Assembly: GCA_032191485.1 (NCBI GenBank) | Contig: JAVDOI010000007.1 | Location: 12,799,680-12,863,679 of the forward strand | DNA length: 64,000 bases | Reading direction: 5' to 3' | DNA from: Leptoclinus maculatus | Lineage: Eukaryota > Chordata > Actinopteri > Perciformes > Stichaeidae | Shown: one piece after another, positions 51,671-64,000 of the stretch | Position numbering within the stretch: position 1 is the first letter of the stretch | Layout: the number at the start of each line of letters is the position of its first letter | Program-made: the position numbers and the translations under genes | The notes under the pieces: model-generated | What the model was told of the DNA's origin: nothing | What the model saw: only the letters and a program-made list of their open reading frames with translations | Databases searched by the model: none

Positions 51671-54600
51671 AAGTATGATTTAATTGACTTTCAGGACTGA
51701 ATTCGGCAATCTAAAAAAAAGATAGACGAAAAGACTTGGCTCGCTGATATGTTTCCATATCGGAAGAATTCCCACCATCCATCACAAGCCTAGTCCAGTA
51801 TCCAGAATGGAGCAATTCTGTGGCGGATGCCTTAACTGGGCACCGTGAACAGGCATCCTAGATTACCCTGTTTAGAATCTGGTATTCAGTGATGCACCCA
51901 TCAATGATGCAGGCTTTGACATGTCTCCTTCCCTCTCTCTCTCTCTCCCTCTCTATCTCCCGAGAAGAGCTGAAAGGCCTATTCACCGCAAAGTGACTAA
52001 ATCAATTGCGCCAGGAAGGATTAAAGACTGACAAGCCTTTTGCTGCCTGTCCAGAGCCATCCCTGCCGTCTGCGCTGACACATCCACACACTTTCACACC
52101 TGACAACAGCCTCTATCTACCCTTAGAGGACAAGACGTAAAAAGAAAGAAAGGCCAGGACAATGGCCTGAAGAAATGCTATTAGACATCCCTGACTAATT
52201 CTGCTGTTAAATCTGTACCATTCTAACAAGACTCTTCAATCAGCCTGGGAACCCACAGGCACTTCAATTATGCATTGAGGACAAGAAGGCGAGCACCAGG
52301 AAGGGGAAAGTCATCCCACGATTGCAGCCAGAGAGCGAAGAAGCTCTGCGTTAGTCAGAGGGAGTCAAGCACAGAGTACGAAGCCCAGTGCCAAAGACCA
52401 AAGCCCCGGTCCAAGTACAGGCAGACACTACCACAGGAGAGCAAAGCTCCTTTACTTCTTCATGCTGCAGAGGCGGGGTGGATGCAGAGATGGCAGCTGT
52501 GCTGTCTTACTGTTATAGTATCTCTTCCCAGTCAGCGCAGGACCGAAGCTTAGAAACCCAAAGCTCTCAGTCCTTTAAGGAGATGAAGGACCATAAAAAT
52601 CCCAGTGATGTTCTAATGAGGACAACGAGATATAAATACATAAACTGAGCTGATTACAGAGGGAGACGTTCCTCCACAAGGCGCTAATTAAATGTGAATA
52701 TTGCCGCTTGCTGTTGACATCAAATGTGCTTACGAAGATATCTTACGAGGCATTTGCATACAATAAAAAGTCAATGTGTTAAGAAGAATAAATATCTATT
52801 TATGTGAAGGCAGTGCCTTTTTACGAGTGCCTGTTTTCCTCAACATAAACTGCCTCGCCTGTAGAAGCACACCAACATTTGGCCCGTATAAATATCTCAC
52901 TCTGGTCTGCCAGTGCAGCCATGCCGAAAATCCTCAGAGGCAGGCAGACGGTTGGACACTCTCCCATTGAGTTTCACTAGTTGAAGGGGCTTAATGAGAA
53001 TGCTGGCTCAGCAGAGGTAGAGCACGGCCAGAGACTTGTGTATTAGACAGGTTGGACACTCGACCTGTTCCCCGCATAGCACCTGGAGCAGAGGACCAAA
53101 GGGCTCAAGGAAATACGAAACCCCCAAATGCACTATATGGCAGCTGTAGTGTGCTGTGAGTAAAAGAGAAAGCCAGCTGAGTTCACTCAGCACATTCCTC
53201 TGCTGCTTCTCACCCCTCGAAGTATCGAAATATGCCCAAGAGTCAATGTCACCGTGGAGGGCAACAGCTAAAAAAATCTGTTACAGAGATATCCATATAT
53301 TTATATATTTAATACACCCACATCGCTCAACTTGAGTTCCCATCTCAGAAAACCACAAAAACAAAATAAGAACCTCCACTGGCAATATAAACAATTGTAG
53401 AGTAAAATTTATTTGTCCTAATAGGCATGGGGACTCTGTGGGATGAACTGAGGTGACCTTGCCTGGTTATGTTTGAGATTGCCGGAAAAGAGCAAAACAT
53501 GTCGTTGCAAATGTATTTCAAGTGTTTGACAATTGCCGGGCCGAAAATTAGGTGAAAAGCAGCCTTGGGATCTCTCCCTGGAAATGAGGGAAGCAATTGG
53601 GCAACAGAGGAGCATTGTCATAGTTTTATCTACAGGGTCAGTCTGTCTGACCTTGTGCAAAAATAGACGGGCTGCAGGTTTCACCGCGAGCTGTTTCGGG
53701 GAGAAAGGTGATAGTGAGCGTGCGTGTGTTAGCAGTCACGTGTGTTAGTGTCCATGCAGATGTGTGTATTATCTCGTAATGACTTGGAAAAAGCAGAGTG
53801 TGGGCGCGTGGCCTTGCTGCAGGGATGGTCTGATTACTGCACAGCCCACCAAGATCTGACCTGCCGCTGCTCGAACACAACATCCATTAGAGACACTGGA
53901 ACAAGCACATGGCCGAACGTTTCACGACAACGTGAGAAAGGCTTACCCCCACTCCTAATGAACAGGAATTCATTTGCCAACGGGTGTAGTGACTGTAAAC
54001 GAAAAATGAGGGGGTGATGTGAAGCCCAACTGTAGGGGTGCAAAAATACGGCGGGTTTGTGCTTTCAGATGCTTTGCAGGAGGGGGTGGAACAAATTTTT
54101 AACAAATGCACAAGAGTTAAGAATATGTTTATTCCTAGAGCAGCGGTACTGTGAATGAAAACACTCCTGTTATGCAATGCGAGGCATTATGCATCCCTGG
54201 AGGGACAGAGGGAAGATGAAGACGCAAAATATGCACATCGTCTTAAGTGAAAACCAAAGCACCAGGCGGATGTCTAGCGAGAAAAGAGGATATTCAGATT
54301 GAAAGACATATAATCAATAGTCACTCTGCCTGCCATGCCACAGGCTAAATGACAGTTTTCCTGCACTTACTGTATAAAGGGCTTCTTTAATACCCCTTTC
54401 TCTTCACACTGTAAATTATTCACCACACTTTTAAAGGCAGTGCTAAGGGAACGTACGGTGGTGGGAGAGGTTTGCTAATGTTACTACACCCTTTCCTATG
54501 AAGTGATTAAGTAGCCTGACAGTGAACAACTTAGACTTTTATTATTGGCCCTGTTCCCCCATCCCCATGAATCTTATTTGTCCCCCTGTTGCTTCATTTC

Positions 54601-57600
54601 AGGCTGCAGGGAACAGTTCTTTCCCTACTCATTTCTACCCAAGTATGTTGCAGTGCATCCTATTATTCATGCCATAATTCATGCTTTATTATGAATATTT
54701 GCAGGCCTGCTGGAATAAGGGATTTCTGCAGAAACACAGCATCTCCCTCCTTCTCTCCCCTCTCTTTCAGTCACGAGTATTTTGTGCAGCGGCACAAATC
54801 CTGGAAGGTTGACCTTATTCCGTGTGCCAAACTGACTTCACTTTGGAGATAATAAACTTAGAGTGTGAGAGAACACGGAATGAAAACAACACCTTACATT
54901 AACCAATACAGAGAGCCAATCTGTATTCATGGGAGGTGCGGCGTGTCCGTGGGCGCCATCTGAATGTTTATGGCGCTCCGTCTGCATCTGCTCCTCATCC
55001 GGAGGGGGTCTGGAGTGATTCTATTTCACCTTTGGCATGACAGCCGCACTGCCCGAGTCTTGTCTAAAGGCCAAAAAGCTTTGCTCATCCATCATTATGA
55101 AAAGCTATTCTTGATTTAGACAAGACCGCAAGGTACAAAAAAAGAGAGACTATTGACGCAAGACAAAGCCTTGACAGCTGTAGCGTTAACAAAAAAATGA
55201 CACTCCTGAAACACTTCAGTTTAGACTGAAAAAACTCAAACTTCTTACTTTTAATGTGCCTCAAATGACATTGTAGTGCCATATGGTGAAGCACTAATCA
55301 GTGTTCCCTGTGGTTGTTGCAGGAGCTATCTCCCTTTATACCTTCTCTCCTTCAGAATCCTATTGCTTCTTTTTATTCATTCAAAAACAGCTCAAGTGGG
55401 ATGAATGGGGGAGAATTAGGAGGTATTGTGTGCATCTGGGGCTCTGTGAGGATATGAAACTTTTCATGGAGGGCTACCTAAATATATTACCTTCAGTCAG
55501 CACTTGAGAGTAATAAAAACATGATTTTTCTCCACTCAATACTCACACACGACATACTCATGCCACAAACCAGTGCAAACCAGACACACGCTGCTAGAAA
55601 ATGCTGTCCTCCCCCTTTGTCCGGTGTAAAGGTCAGATTTTAGTGGAAGTTTGATGGCACATGTAGAAAAGCTTACTTGACTGGCTCTGCCCCTCTTCCC
55701 CTAAACGGCTCATTGGAGGCGACTTCACAGTTGACATGCTAATTAGCGCAGCAGGGTAATGGACTGTGTAACTACTCTTTTCTGGTCAGCCAACCCCTGA
55801 ATCCCCATCAGCCCTTCATCTCAATGCACTGGACCGCACAAAGACACACACCACTAAATAATAGTGGGGCATCAATCCCTGTTTTATTGTTGTGATATGG
55901 TAGTAGCTGTATTATTCACCGTAAACCACCTCAGGCTGAAAGAGAAGGAGACGAGGGGAGGAAGGATTCAGGGAGAAGGAGAATAAATGAGGCTTCATTC
56001 AGGCTGTAATGTTGCATTAAAGGACGCTGTAATACGACCCCATCTGTGACCTCCAACACCAATTCCCACAACTACACTTCTTAACCTGAGTAAATGCTGG
56101 TTGAGTACATAAAAGATATGTCGAAGGGTCAATAATATAACGGTTGAGGAGACCTACTTCTTTTACGAAACAACAGAGTATTCTTGTTTTCAGGGGACAG
56201 GGTAACTAGCATGGATGATAAACTGAAAAGGAACATATGGATCAATGCCTGCTCAGAAATAGTATTGGAATAAATCAATACTCATTAGTTCTGCATTCAA
56301 TTCTGTCAGTAGAACTGAATCTCTGTAGCCCAATCTATGAACTTGCCCCGAGCTCGTCACACTAACCCTTTCAGCACCATATATGTTACTCCCCAATGAG
56401 CGTGTGAAAGATAAGGAGCCTGTTTCATGCTGCAGAAATCCGAGAACTGGCTGCCAGCTGGCGGAGAGTAAGGTGGGGTTTCAGTTGTTTCAGTTGGTGC
56501 TTCAATGCACAGCCCCCCATCAGTATGTCCAACTGCAGTAAAGACACACAATCCCCACACCCCACAAGTGTGCATATTCTCATCACACTTATCTAGTGTG
56601 GGGATAGCTCCAAAATGCCCCGTGGGGACAGTTACTATGTGCATGAAAAGTACCACAGTCTCCTGTTATAGTGTAAGGCCTTGATCACTTATTTTAACAG
56701 GTGTTCTATACATTTATGACATTTCATTGAATCTTTCATATCCTAAAAAAACAAGAATATGTCCTCTGGTTTTATCGTCATCTCTGAGCAACTATATTAA
56801 AATAGACATTTCTGTTCAGCAAAGGCACAGTATCACTCTGCTAATGCATGGCCACACTTTAAATGAAGTGTCGGAATGAGTTACTCAAGCATGCGCAGGG
56901 TTTCTTAAGTGTAGCTGCAGTTCAGAAAAAACTAAATGTGGGAGATTGAGAGAGTTCAATGAACTACTGTCATCTTATATGGGACCCCACATGCCGAAAT
57001 AGAAGTGAACACTAGACTCTTCACTCACCTCTTGAAAAATCTCAATGAATCACTGTAGAGCGTATGCAGAGCATATACGTCAAAATCAAGGTGGATATTA
57101 TATATACTGTGGACTGAACAATCAAATAAATTACACAGCTTAATGTGCACAGGACCACGATGATTGCATGTATGTGTATTTCACTTTACAGCTGCCATTA
57201 GTGACCTCCGGTCATAACTTGAAGAATTCTAGCGCCTGCAGTGGAGGCCAGTCTGTCATCAGACACAAGTTCAAAGACAAAACTAAGAGGGGGGATTAGT
57301 TTCAGCAGTATATTGTGTGTAATTTCTGTACGTGATCGCAACACCGCCACACTGACCGTTCTGCTTTTTCTTGCGCCAAAGCATGAGTCAAACCGGGAGA
57401 GTGTAACATTTTGTCAACAGCCCTCAAATATGAAGTATGGTGATCGTTGAAGAGTTTAACCTTTCCCTTTTTTCGGTCAGCAGGACTGTGCACAAACTTT
57501 GCCACCTTGCTCAAAAGAACTCACATGATCACAGATCCAACTATTTAAAGCCGAAAAGGCTCAAAGCGGGGACACAAAAACAGCCATTAGTGGGAGGAAG

Positions 57601-59817
57601 TCGATTCTACATCAAAGTCATCAAATATGTAAAAGCTTCAATAAAGTCCAAAAGTCCATTTCGGCCAAATTCACTTTTCTATATTTACAGCAAAAACTGC
57701 AATGCAGGAGAGTTTTTTTTAATTTTACATCAAGATTAGATGAGATTAGATGAGATAAGCTAAAATAAGATGATTCTGTTTACTAGGCCTCAAAATGTTG
57801 TGATGATGTATTTGGAGGTTGAGCGGCTCTCATGTGGGCAAACATGGATATCACACAAGAGGACAAACCTCTAGCATCCCAAAAAACATGATTACAAAGT
57901 AACAGGATGGAAAACAAATCCTTTACAAACGCCCGTCGCTACTTCCAGCAATCAGCTTCCTGTTTCTGAGGGAGAAATGGAAAATGTAAGCGAGTGTATA
58001 TTGAAGTTCTGTTGGTAAGTCTTTCCTCTGGATTAACGATGTAATCTTTGCACCAGAAAAACCTTCATGTATGGCGCCAATAACTGCTGTATTTCTCATG
58101 CTCTCTCAACCTCTATCCCCCTCGCTCACTGGTGTCAAGCCAGTACCGTTAGTATGCCGGGGTAGAGGGTTTCATGTTGGAGCAGAGGTCACATTTAACT
58201 GTTTACCTCACATGTAGCAGGGCAGCTAATCTTCAGATGTATTCACGGTTTATATGCTACTCTTTGTCTATGTGTTTGTCTGAATGTGTAAAAATGCCTT
58301 TGGGCCCTTCCTGCTTCCTAGAATAGAGAGGTGTATGTGATAATCAGAGCGCGTTTCATGCCTCTCTGGTTGCTTTTGTTAACCGTGTCCTCGTGGGAAT
58401 ATGGTGGCCCCCTGGCTGATTTAAAGACCTGTCAAGCACGCCTGTGGTCCAGGTCAGTGTCAGGAGGGCCAAGGTAGGTCAGGGCCCCGGAAGGGAAATG
58501 ACACAAGTAAGCAACAGCCATCCATATCATTTCCAAGTTCTTCTTTCGCAGTGACACAAAGTCAAATGCAAATGCAAAGTGAACCTGCAGGCTGTAGGCT
58601 TTATGTGGGTGTCGACAGCTGAAGGGTTCATCATTTATTGAGAGTATAGCAGTTATAAATAAATACCTGGAGTACAGCCTGCAAGTTCGGAGGAGTCAGG
58701 AAACTCCTTTCTCCTTGGAACCGAAACAAGAGTACACCGAGTTCTAAGAGATGCTGACCTAAGTAGTTATACCCGGTCAGGCAAAGAGGTGAGGGAGATT
58801 TGCTCAAGTATCACAGTGTTCACATGAGGGTGTCTCAGGGACCGGTTGACCCTTGTCCACCTTGAATTTCAAAAGGGTTATTTTTAAAGATTCCCTAACG
58901 CTTACGCTAAATCTTTCTCAGTCAAGGCCTTGTAGCAAGGACACAGCCCTCTGGAAACAGTAAACAAGGCATAAGCAATGATCAAAGGAAGTGTCTTATT
59001 TGCATGTTAATCGGGTTGCTGGTGTTTGCAAACCAAAGATGTATTCATTTCCCCATATCAACTTGACAGCCATCTCTGATTTTAATAATGGCAACCACAA
59101 CATCTATTAAAAATTGTTACAAGGGATTCATTTCAGTTGGGATTGATTAATGAAAATTGAGTTTGTTGTATTTTTAGTTCAATGGCTTTGAGGTCTGCCA
59201 TCTTTATTATTTGGTATTTCTCAAGCTAGACATTCTGGCTTTGAAGGGGGGTTGGCTTGCCACAAGTAGTTTATTTCTCTCTTAATCAGTGCTTTTTACA
59301 TCTGAAAACACTACGCATTGATTATAACTTTAATCACAATGATGAGGTACTTTGTCAAAAGTTTTACTGCATTTCTCCCTGCGCTTCTTCATTGATTACG
59401 TTTATAGACATGCTAGCAATGCTACTGAATATTAGCCTACTGTTTTTCACGTGACCGCCATTATCTAAGTTTCCAGATTGTTTGATATTAATTCTAGAGG
59501 CTCAGTTAAACCATGAGACCCATAATGCAGTAGGGTCAGCTGAAGTCCAACCAGCCACTGAGATGATAGATGTGGTTAAATATAAATAGCAATGGCAAGC
59601 TAACTTGTCCAGGGGATCGCGCTAGGGCTATGTCACAAGGCCTGCTGTGATTTAGTGCGAGATCTTTAATCTAAAATCAGCCAGTGGCGTAATGGAGCCG
59701 GAATGTTTTCCATGACACAAACCAGAACAATATTTCCCCCGTGGTTGTGGTTTAAAGAGATGAAGTGAATCAATTAAAAATAAATGGAGGATGATGAGAC
59801 ATTAATTGTTGGTGCAT

Positions 59818-59854
59818 TCTTAAACCCTCCACCGCCCTGGTGGAGGGTTTAAGA
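59818..59854. repeat. Perfect 16-bp inverted repeat, 5-base loop
   Basis: tcttaaaccctccacc (59818-59833) and ggtggagggtttaaga (59839-59854) are exact reverse complements around gccct. Confidence 0.92.
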
Positions 59855-60359
59855 GGCAGATCTCAAAAGCAGGGCAGCAGGGTGAATGGTGACGGGGGTC
59901 AACCCTTGACCTCTGTGACTCAAAGGGAACATGCCAGTGGGATTAGGGTACATGATTTGAATAGCCCAGTATTTTGGAAGATGTTAATGTGAGTAGGGCT
60001 ATGCAGTGCATGTGAGCAGAGGGGTTTCCTGTGTGACCATCTTTTCAATGTCACAGGCAAAGCAAATACCGTCACACCACGCAGCAAAGTGGCATTGTGG
60101 GTTTGTACAGGTTCTTATTCTCGCCACATCCTTTTTAATCAAGTTAAAGTTAATAAAGTTAAAATGTATTTGCTGAACTGCAGCCTCTGTGGCCACAAGT
60201 GACCCGATGGCGCATGCTAAAACACAGTGGAACAAACTCTTTTCACAATTTCAGTTACACAGCAATACATCTCTAAAATGTTCTAACAGCTAACATTAGC
60301 CACTATTAGCTAAGGTGTCATACCCAAGCCCCAAGCACTGGCCCACTAGGCCCAAACAT

Positions 60360-60740
60360 ATTCTTTTCTCCATAGACTTACATTGGGAGGGAGACGTCTG
60401 TAAATTGGCGGACTTTTAAAATTTTTTTTTTTTAAGGTAAATCAACTTTCTAGTACTAAAACCTGAATGGTCCTCATTTGAATCATTAGGTCCTTAAAAT
60501 GAACAAATATCCGAATCCGGAGTTATTTTCCATGGCAAAATTAACTGCCTTTCACGTAATCAAGCCGAAACCAAGTGGCTTGAAGGAGGTGTTAAAGGAA
60601 ACGCTAGTGCGCTTGCTCTATGGAGCCCATGGACGCTGAAGATTCAGGTCATTTTATACTCAACAGTCGAGCCATTTAGACTTCATGCACCACTGAGCAA
60701 CTTGCATGATGAGAGGACAGAGGGGAGACAGAACAGGAGT
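60360..60740. mobile_element. Probable interspersed repeat fragment
   Basis: tctccatagacttacattgg, gcttgctctatggagcccat and acttcatgcaccactgagca resemble fish repeat consensus fragments I recall. No coding capacity. Confidence 0.35.
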
Positions 60741-60977
60741 TTCTTTCAATCTCACTCGCTTTAATTTGAAGCTAGACTATGTCACTTTTAAAACAGTAAC
60801 ACAGTCTTCCCATACATAAATCGAGCAGTGTATGTGGAAGAAAAAGATATGAAGACGAGTGAGCGTTAAGTCAGATGTTTGACGAAGAGAAATCTGTACT
60901 TTTTGACACAAAATAAGTACTTTTGACTTTTTCTGCAAAAACATGTACTTTTTTATAACATGATATGGGACTAAATG

Positions 60978-60978
<1 letters not shown>

Positions 60979-61020
<42 letters not shown>
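60979..61020. repeat. (TA)n tract
   Basis: TA-rich with regular gtatat and acatat interruptions, nearly self-complementary overall. Confidence 0.9.
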
Positions 61021-64000
61021 TACAAAAGCCTTTTTCAACGTAGATGGAATTAAGTGCAGGATTTATTATTTATTTTTACTGCACTTAAGTCTGCTCATTC
61101 TTTCTTGCCCCTTTCCATTACAAGGGTATTCTTTGATTGATGGAATTTCTTATAATACAAATGGAAAGACATTCATTAAGCACGATCTTCACACTCTGGA
61201 CACACACTCATCACTCTTGAGTGAGTGCGTAAAATAAATTCCATTCATGCACGACTCATAAATGAAAATTAAAGTAGACACAGAGGGAAACAGCAGCGCA
61301 TAACCAATGAAGACTTTAGACAGGCTGTGATTTTTTTTTTTTCTGTCTCCCCAATGAAGCAAAAATCAGCTGGGGATGAAAAGACGCCATCCATCTCGAA
61401 CATTACTTATTAAGTTCATTACACAGCACGTGCCAGACGTAGTATGGACCACACACACACTGACACACACATACTCACACACAAGCGTTAAGTGTGCAAA
61501 GTAACCACATGAATAAGTAACTATGTAATCAATCAATAAATTAATGTGTGTGTGTGTGTGTGTGTGTACACAAGGACTGGCAGAGCAACAGAAGAGGTGG
61601 ACCAGAGGTGTATCTCTCTAAATGTCAGAGCTGATTAATTAACTTAAGCGACATCTGTCATCCATGCTGCTCATAGTTAGTGGACTTTAACAGCAATAAT
61701 CCCCGTTAGCTGAGCCAAAGTAGGAGGAATTGAGGAAATGAAGATCTACACGGCAGCCAGCTAAAGATTAAATCTGACTTGGGAGTTAAGACAGACTAAA
61801 TAGACTGAATGATACTGATCGCCACTGGATAAAATCAAAGAGTTTACCTTAAATGATTACTTTCATGAGCTAGATTGAGTCTACCTTGGCAGGCTTTTAT
61901 GTAGAAAATGTATTCTTCAGCTAGAAAAATACCTTTTTTATTCCTTTGAGCAGACTGGCCAGTGTGCAGGTGTCATGTCACAGTCCACACGCTCCCTCTT
62001 GAGCTGTGACTGCTGGACTGGAGGGCAAGTAAGGGCATTACTGTACACGACTGAGCCGTTGTAACCCTTCCTCAAATATCTACTTTTATATGTCAGTCGA
62101 TGGGGAGGGCAAAGGGAACCCTTTCATGTTGTCAAGGTTTCACACGTCTCTTTTCGGAGTGAATGAAAATGAGAAAGCGAGTCACATTTCTGCGAGGAGG
62201 AGGAAAGCCCAATGGATGTGTTTTGCAAAGTTAAGCCTTTCTTCCATTTGAACGAAGACCAAAGAGGACATTTTTGCCATCATGCCATATCTGTTGGTTT
62301 CTCATGAGCACAGCATGTGTATTTACTGATGTCCAGACAGCTTACTTCCTATAAAACTTGTATTAAAACATAATTTTCCCATGAAGAAACGAAAGCTTAC
62401 AAAATATTACAGATAACGATATTGGCAGGCAGCCTGGTGTGATGAAAGGCCTTCTAGGTTATCTTTTCCAAACACCAAACCTGCGCCGCTCTCTTCATAG
62501 AAACATCATTTGGAGTTTAAGAGCTACAACCTTTACTATAAGCCAGAGCCAATAACCAAACAAGCTAATATGCTTTTCCAAAATCTAAGAATGGTAATTA
62601 CAATGGTAATTTTTCAAAATTACAAGGAAAAGCCGATTTTATTTTGCACTTACTTACTGTCATCAGTAAGAAACACAAAGACTGGAGCTTAAAGACTGCA
62701 CCACATGAGGAAATGACTCATTTGACCTCTTTGCTAAATTCTGAAGAAATAATGTTCAATTAAGTTGAGTGGTTCATCACTTTCCCCCCCCAGAAGCCCT
62801 GCTTTCCTCCCTTGCAGAATCACCCTTCCAAATGCAATAATCTCTTGCAGCGCTCGTTGTGATCCTCCTTGGAAGGTTAAGCTGCATCCCCAGTGTCACC
62901 TCACGAGAGAGCTGCTCTTATGAAGGAGTAGGTCTTACAAATTATCTGATCGCCTCTGTGCTCTTCCCGTGGCCAATCCTGTGTAATCTAGCATGAACTC
63001 AGCACCTTTTTAACGGTAGTGTGACGTATTCCCCGCTGACCCAGGGGGTGATGGAAAGAACTAAAGAGATGGAGACAATAGGAGAATCTGAGAGAGTGAA
63101 TACGGTGCTGAAATAAAGCTGTAAGCATATCAGATGGTGATTAGTGAGGCATTCCTAGCTTTGTACGTCCCCGAGGTCTAGAATGATGTGCGAGGATTCT
63201 CATTAAATCAGATCAATACGGGATTGGGCGTTTGTTTGTTCACCAAGAACACAACAGGGGAGAAAATGCAAAGCAAATACTGCCGTCTAAGGTTTTTCGC
63301 TGCCAGAAAATTCAATTGTTTTCTTTGAGCGAGGTGTTTCTATCGCAACAGCAGAGGTCCTGTTAACGTCTTTTAAAGGTTTAGTTTCATACCTGTTGAA
63401 ACACGAGCAGCCACTTAAGCCTTTGCTAATACAATTACTGTAATACCACATTTTAAAGAAACATCAAATGATCAACATCTGCAGCATGACAGATGTCGCT
63501 GAATAATTTAAAGAGCGCATGTCGTACTTTAAGAATGCAGGCGCTGACTTTTAAGCGGTTTCACTTGTTTCCTTCAAAGTGAACAATAACTAAATATTAA
63601 TGATGACAGTGTTTGTTATCGAAAACACAATACACTTTACACATAATCTAATGCAGCACAGAGCATCAAATGATTAGGGGAAATAAAGAGCACATCTGTG
63701 TGCAGGGCACATACTCTTTCGCTCTTATTCCCGCTGTGCTGCTTCATGAGTGGATGCTGTGATGTTTTGTAAGAGCGAACAGACTTTAACCTCCCTGACA
63801 CATGCTCTCTTCAGCTCCATTAAAACAGAGATTTCCTGAGGCACCAACACTGAGTTGGGCTGGTAAGGGGAGTGTTAACCCCAAAGCCTGTTTGGGCAAA
63901 AACAGTGACACAGAAGAGGGAGAATGAAGACTGAGGCTTTTTTTTTTGCGTAATCTCTTTAACTCCAGATCACCTCCATTTCTGGAGACTATAGATAAAA

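Larger units (their letters stand above)
44827..64000. other. tspan9 upstream intron (at least 19 kb)
   Basis: I searched this stretch on the minus strand for the start exon (MAR.C..LK.. to LIFW before a GT donor) and did not find it. The sequence is mostly single-copy in appearance, with CA/TG tracts (45723-45805, 48991-49023, 61546-61567), a compound ACT/ACA tract (about 47127-47163), G-runs (49563-49589), TA (60979-61020) and probable repeat fragments at 51290-51670 and 60360-60740. No gene is supported; the longest ORF (47289-47783, minus) is within chance expectation. Confidence 0.6.

Noticed and set aside
61044..61090. 10-base inverted repeat (ttaagtgcag / ctgcacttaa) as a microRNA hairpin
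   Set aside because: The stem is only 10 bases around an AT-rich loop of about 21 bases, too short for a microRNA precursor.
62800..62830. Possible tspan9 start exon at ccagaagccc (minus strand reading ...FW)
   Set aside because: The upstream reading does not give the tetraspanin N-terminus or an in-frame ATG at the right distance. No start exon is supported in 44827-64000.

Overview
This window looks like a teleost, probably percomorph, nuclear chromosome segment. The genes have short coding exons with GT/AG introns. The sequence between them is AT-leaning and rich in CA/TG microsatellites, fossil hAT-type transposon sequence and interspersed repeats of the kind common in fish. I see no prokaryotic, viral or CRISPR features. 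Family assignments rest on translating and splicing the sequence by hand and comparing it with vertebrate families from memory; no search was run.

Layout: (1) 228-5765, plus strand: the last ten coding exons of ttc38 (tetratricopeptide repeat protein 38); the 5' exons lie before base 1. (2) 6183-22088, minus strand: a complete eight-exon tetraspanin, spliced length 270 aa. It has the eight-cysteine large extracellular loop of the TspanC8 group and resembles TSPAN33 most. It is tail-to-tail with ttc38, with stop codons only about 420 bp apart, and the two 3' UTRs probably overlap. (3) 30057-44826, minus strand: the last six coding exons of a second tetraspanin that matches TSPAN9 (218 of an expected 239 aa). 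The 44827-64000 stretch is its long upstream intron; the exon with the start codon lies beyond the window.

Non-coding structure: tspan33 intron 6 holds a hAT transposase C-terminal relic (8961-9186) and a 1.7 kb degenerate tandem array (about 9825-11500) with a higher-order period. A tRNA-like Pol III promoter relic is embedded in that array. Diverged sequence of the same type lies in a ttc38 intron. The 22-30 kb interval holds two adjacent copies of an interspersed repeat, and then what is probably a long tspan9 3' UTR. A third copy of the repeat, interrupted by a TA microsatellite with a 20-base templated insertion, lies in a tspan9 intron. The upstream tspan9 intron is mostly single-copy with no recognisable genes.

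The two tetraspanins are membrane scaffold proteins. TspanC8 members are known partners of the protease ADAM10, and TSPAN9 is a widely expressed six-cysteine tetraspanin. ttc38 is a poorly characterised TPR-fold protein. I find no evidence that the three genes form one pathway, and no wholly new system. The most unusual things are the antisense 3' overlap, the possible PDZ-ligand C-terminus of the TSPAN33-like protein, the array with its embedded Pol III relic, and the templated insertion.
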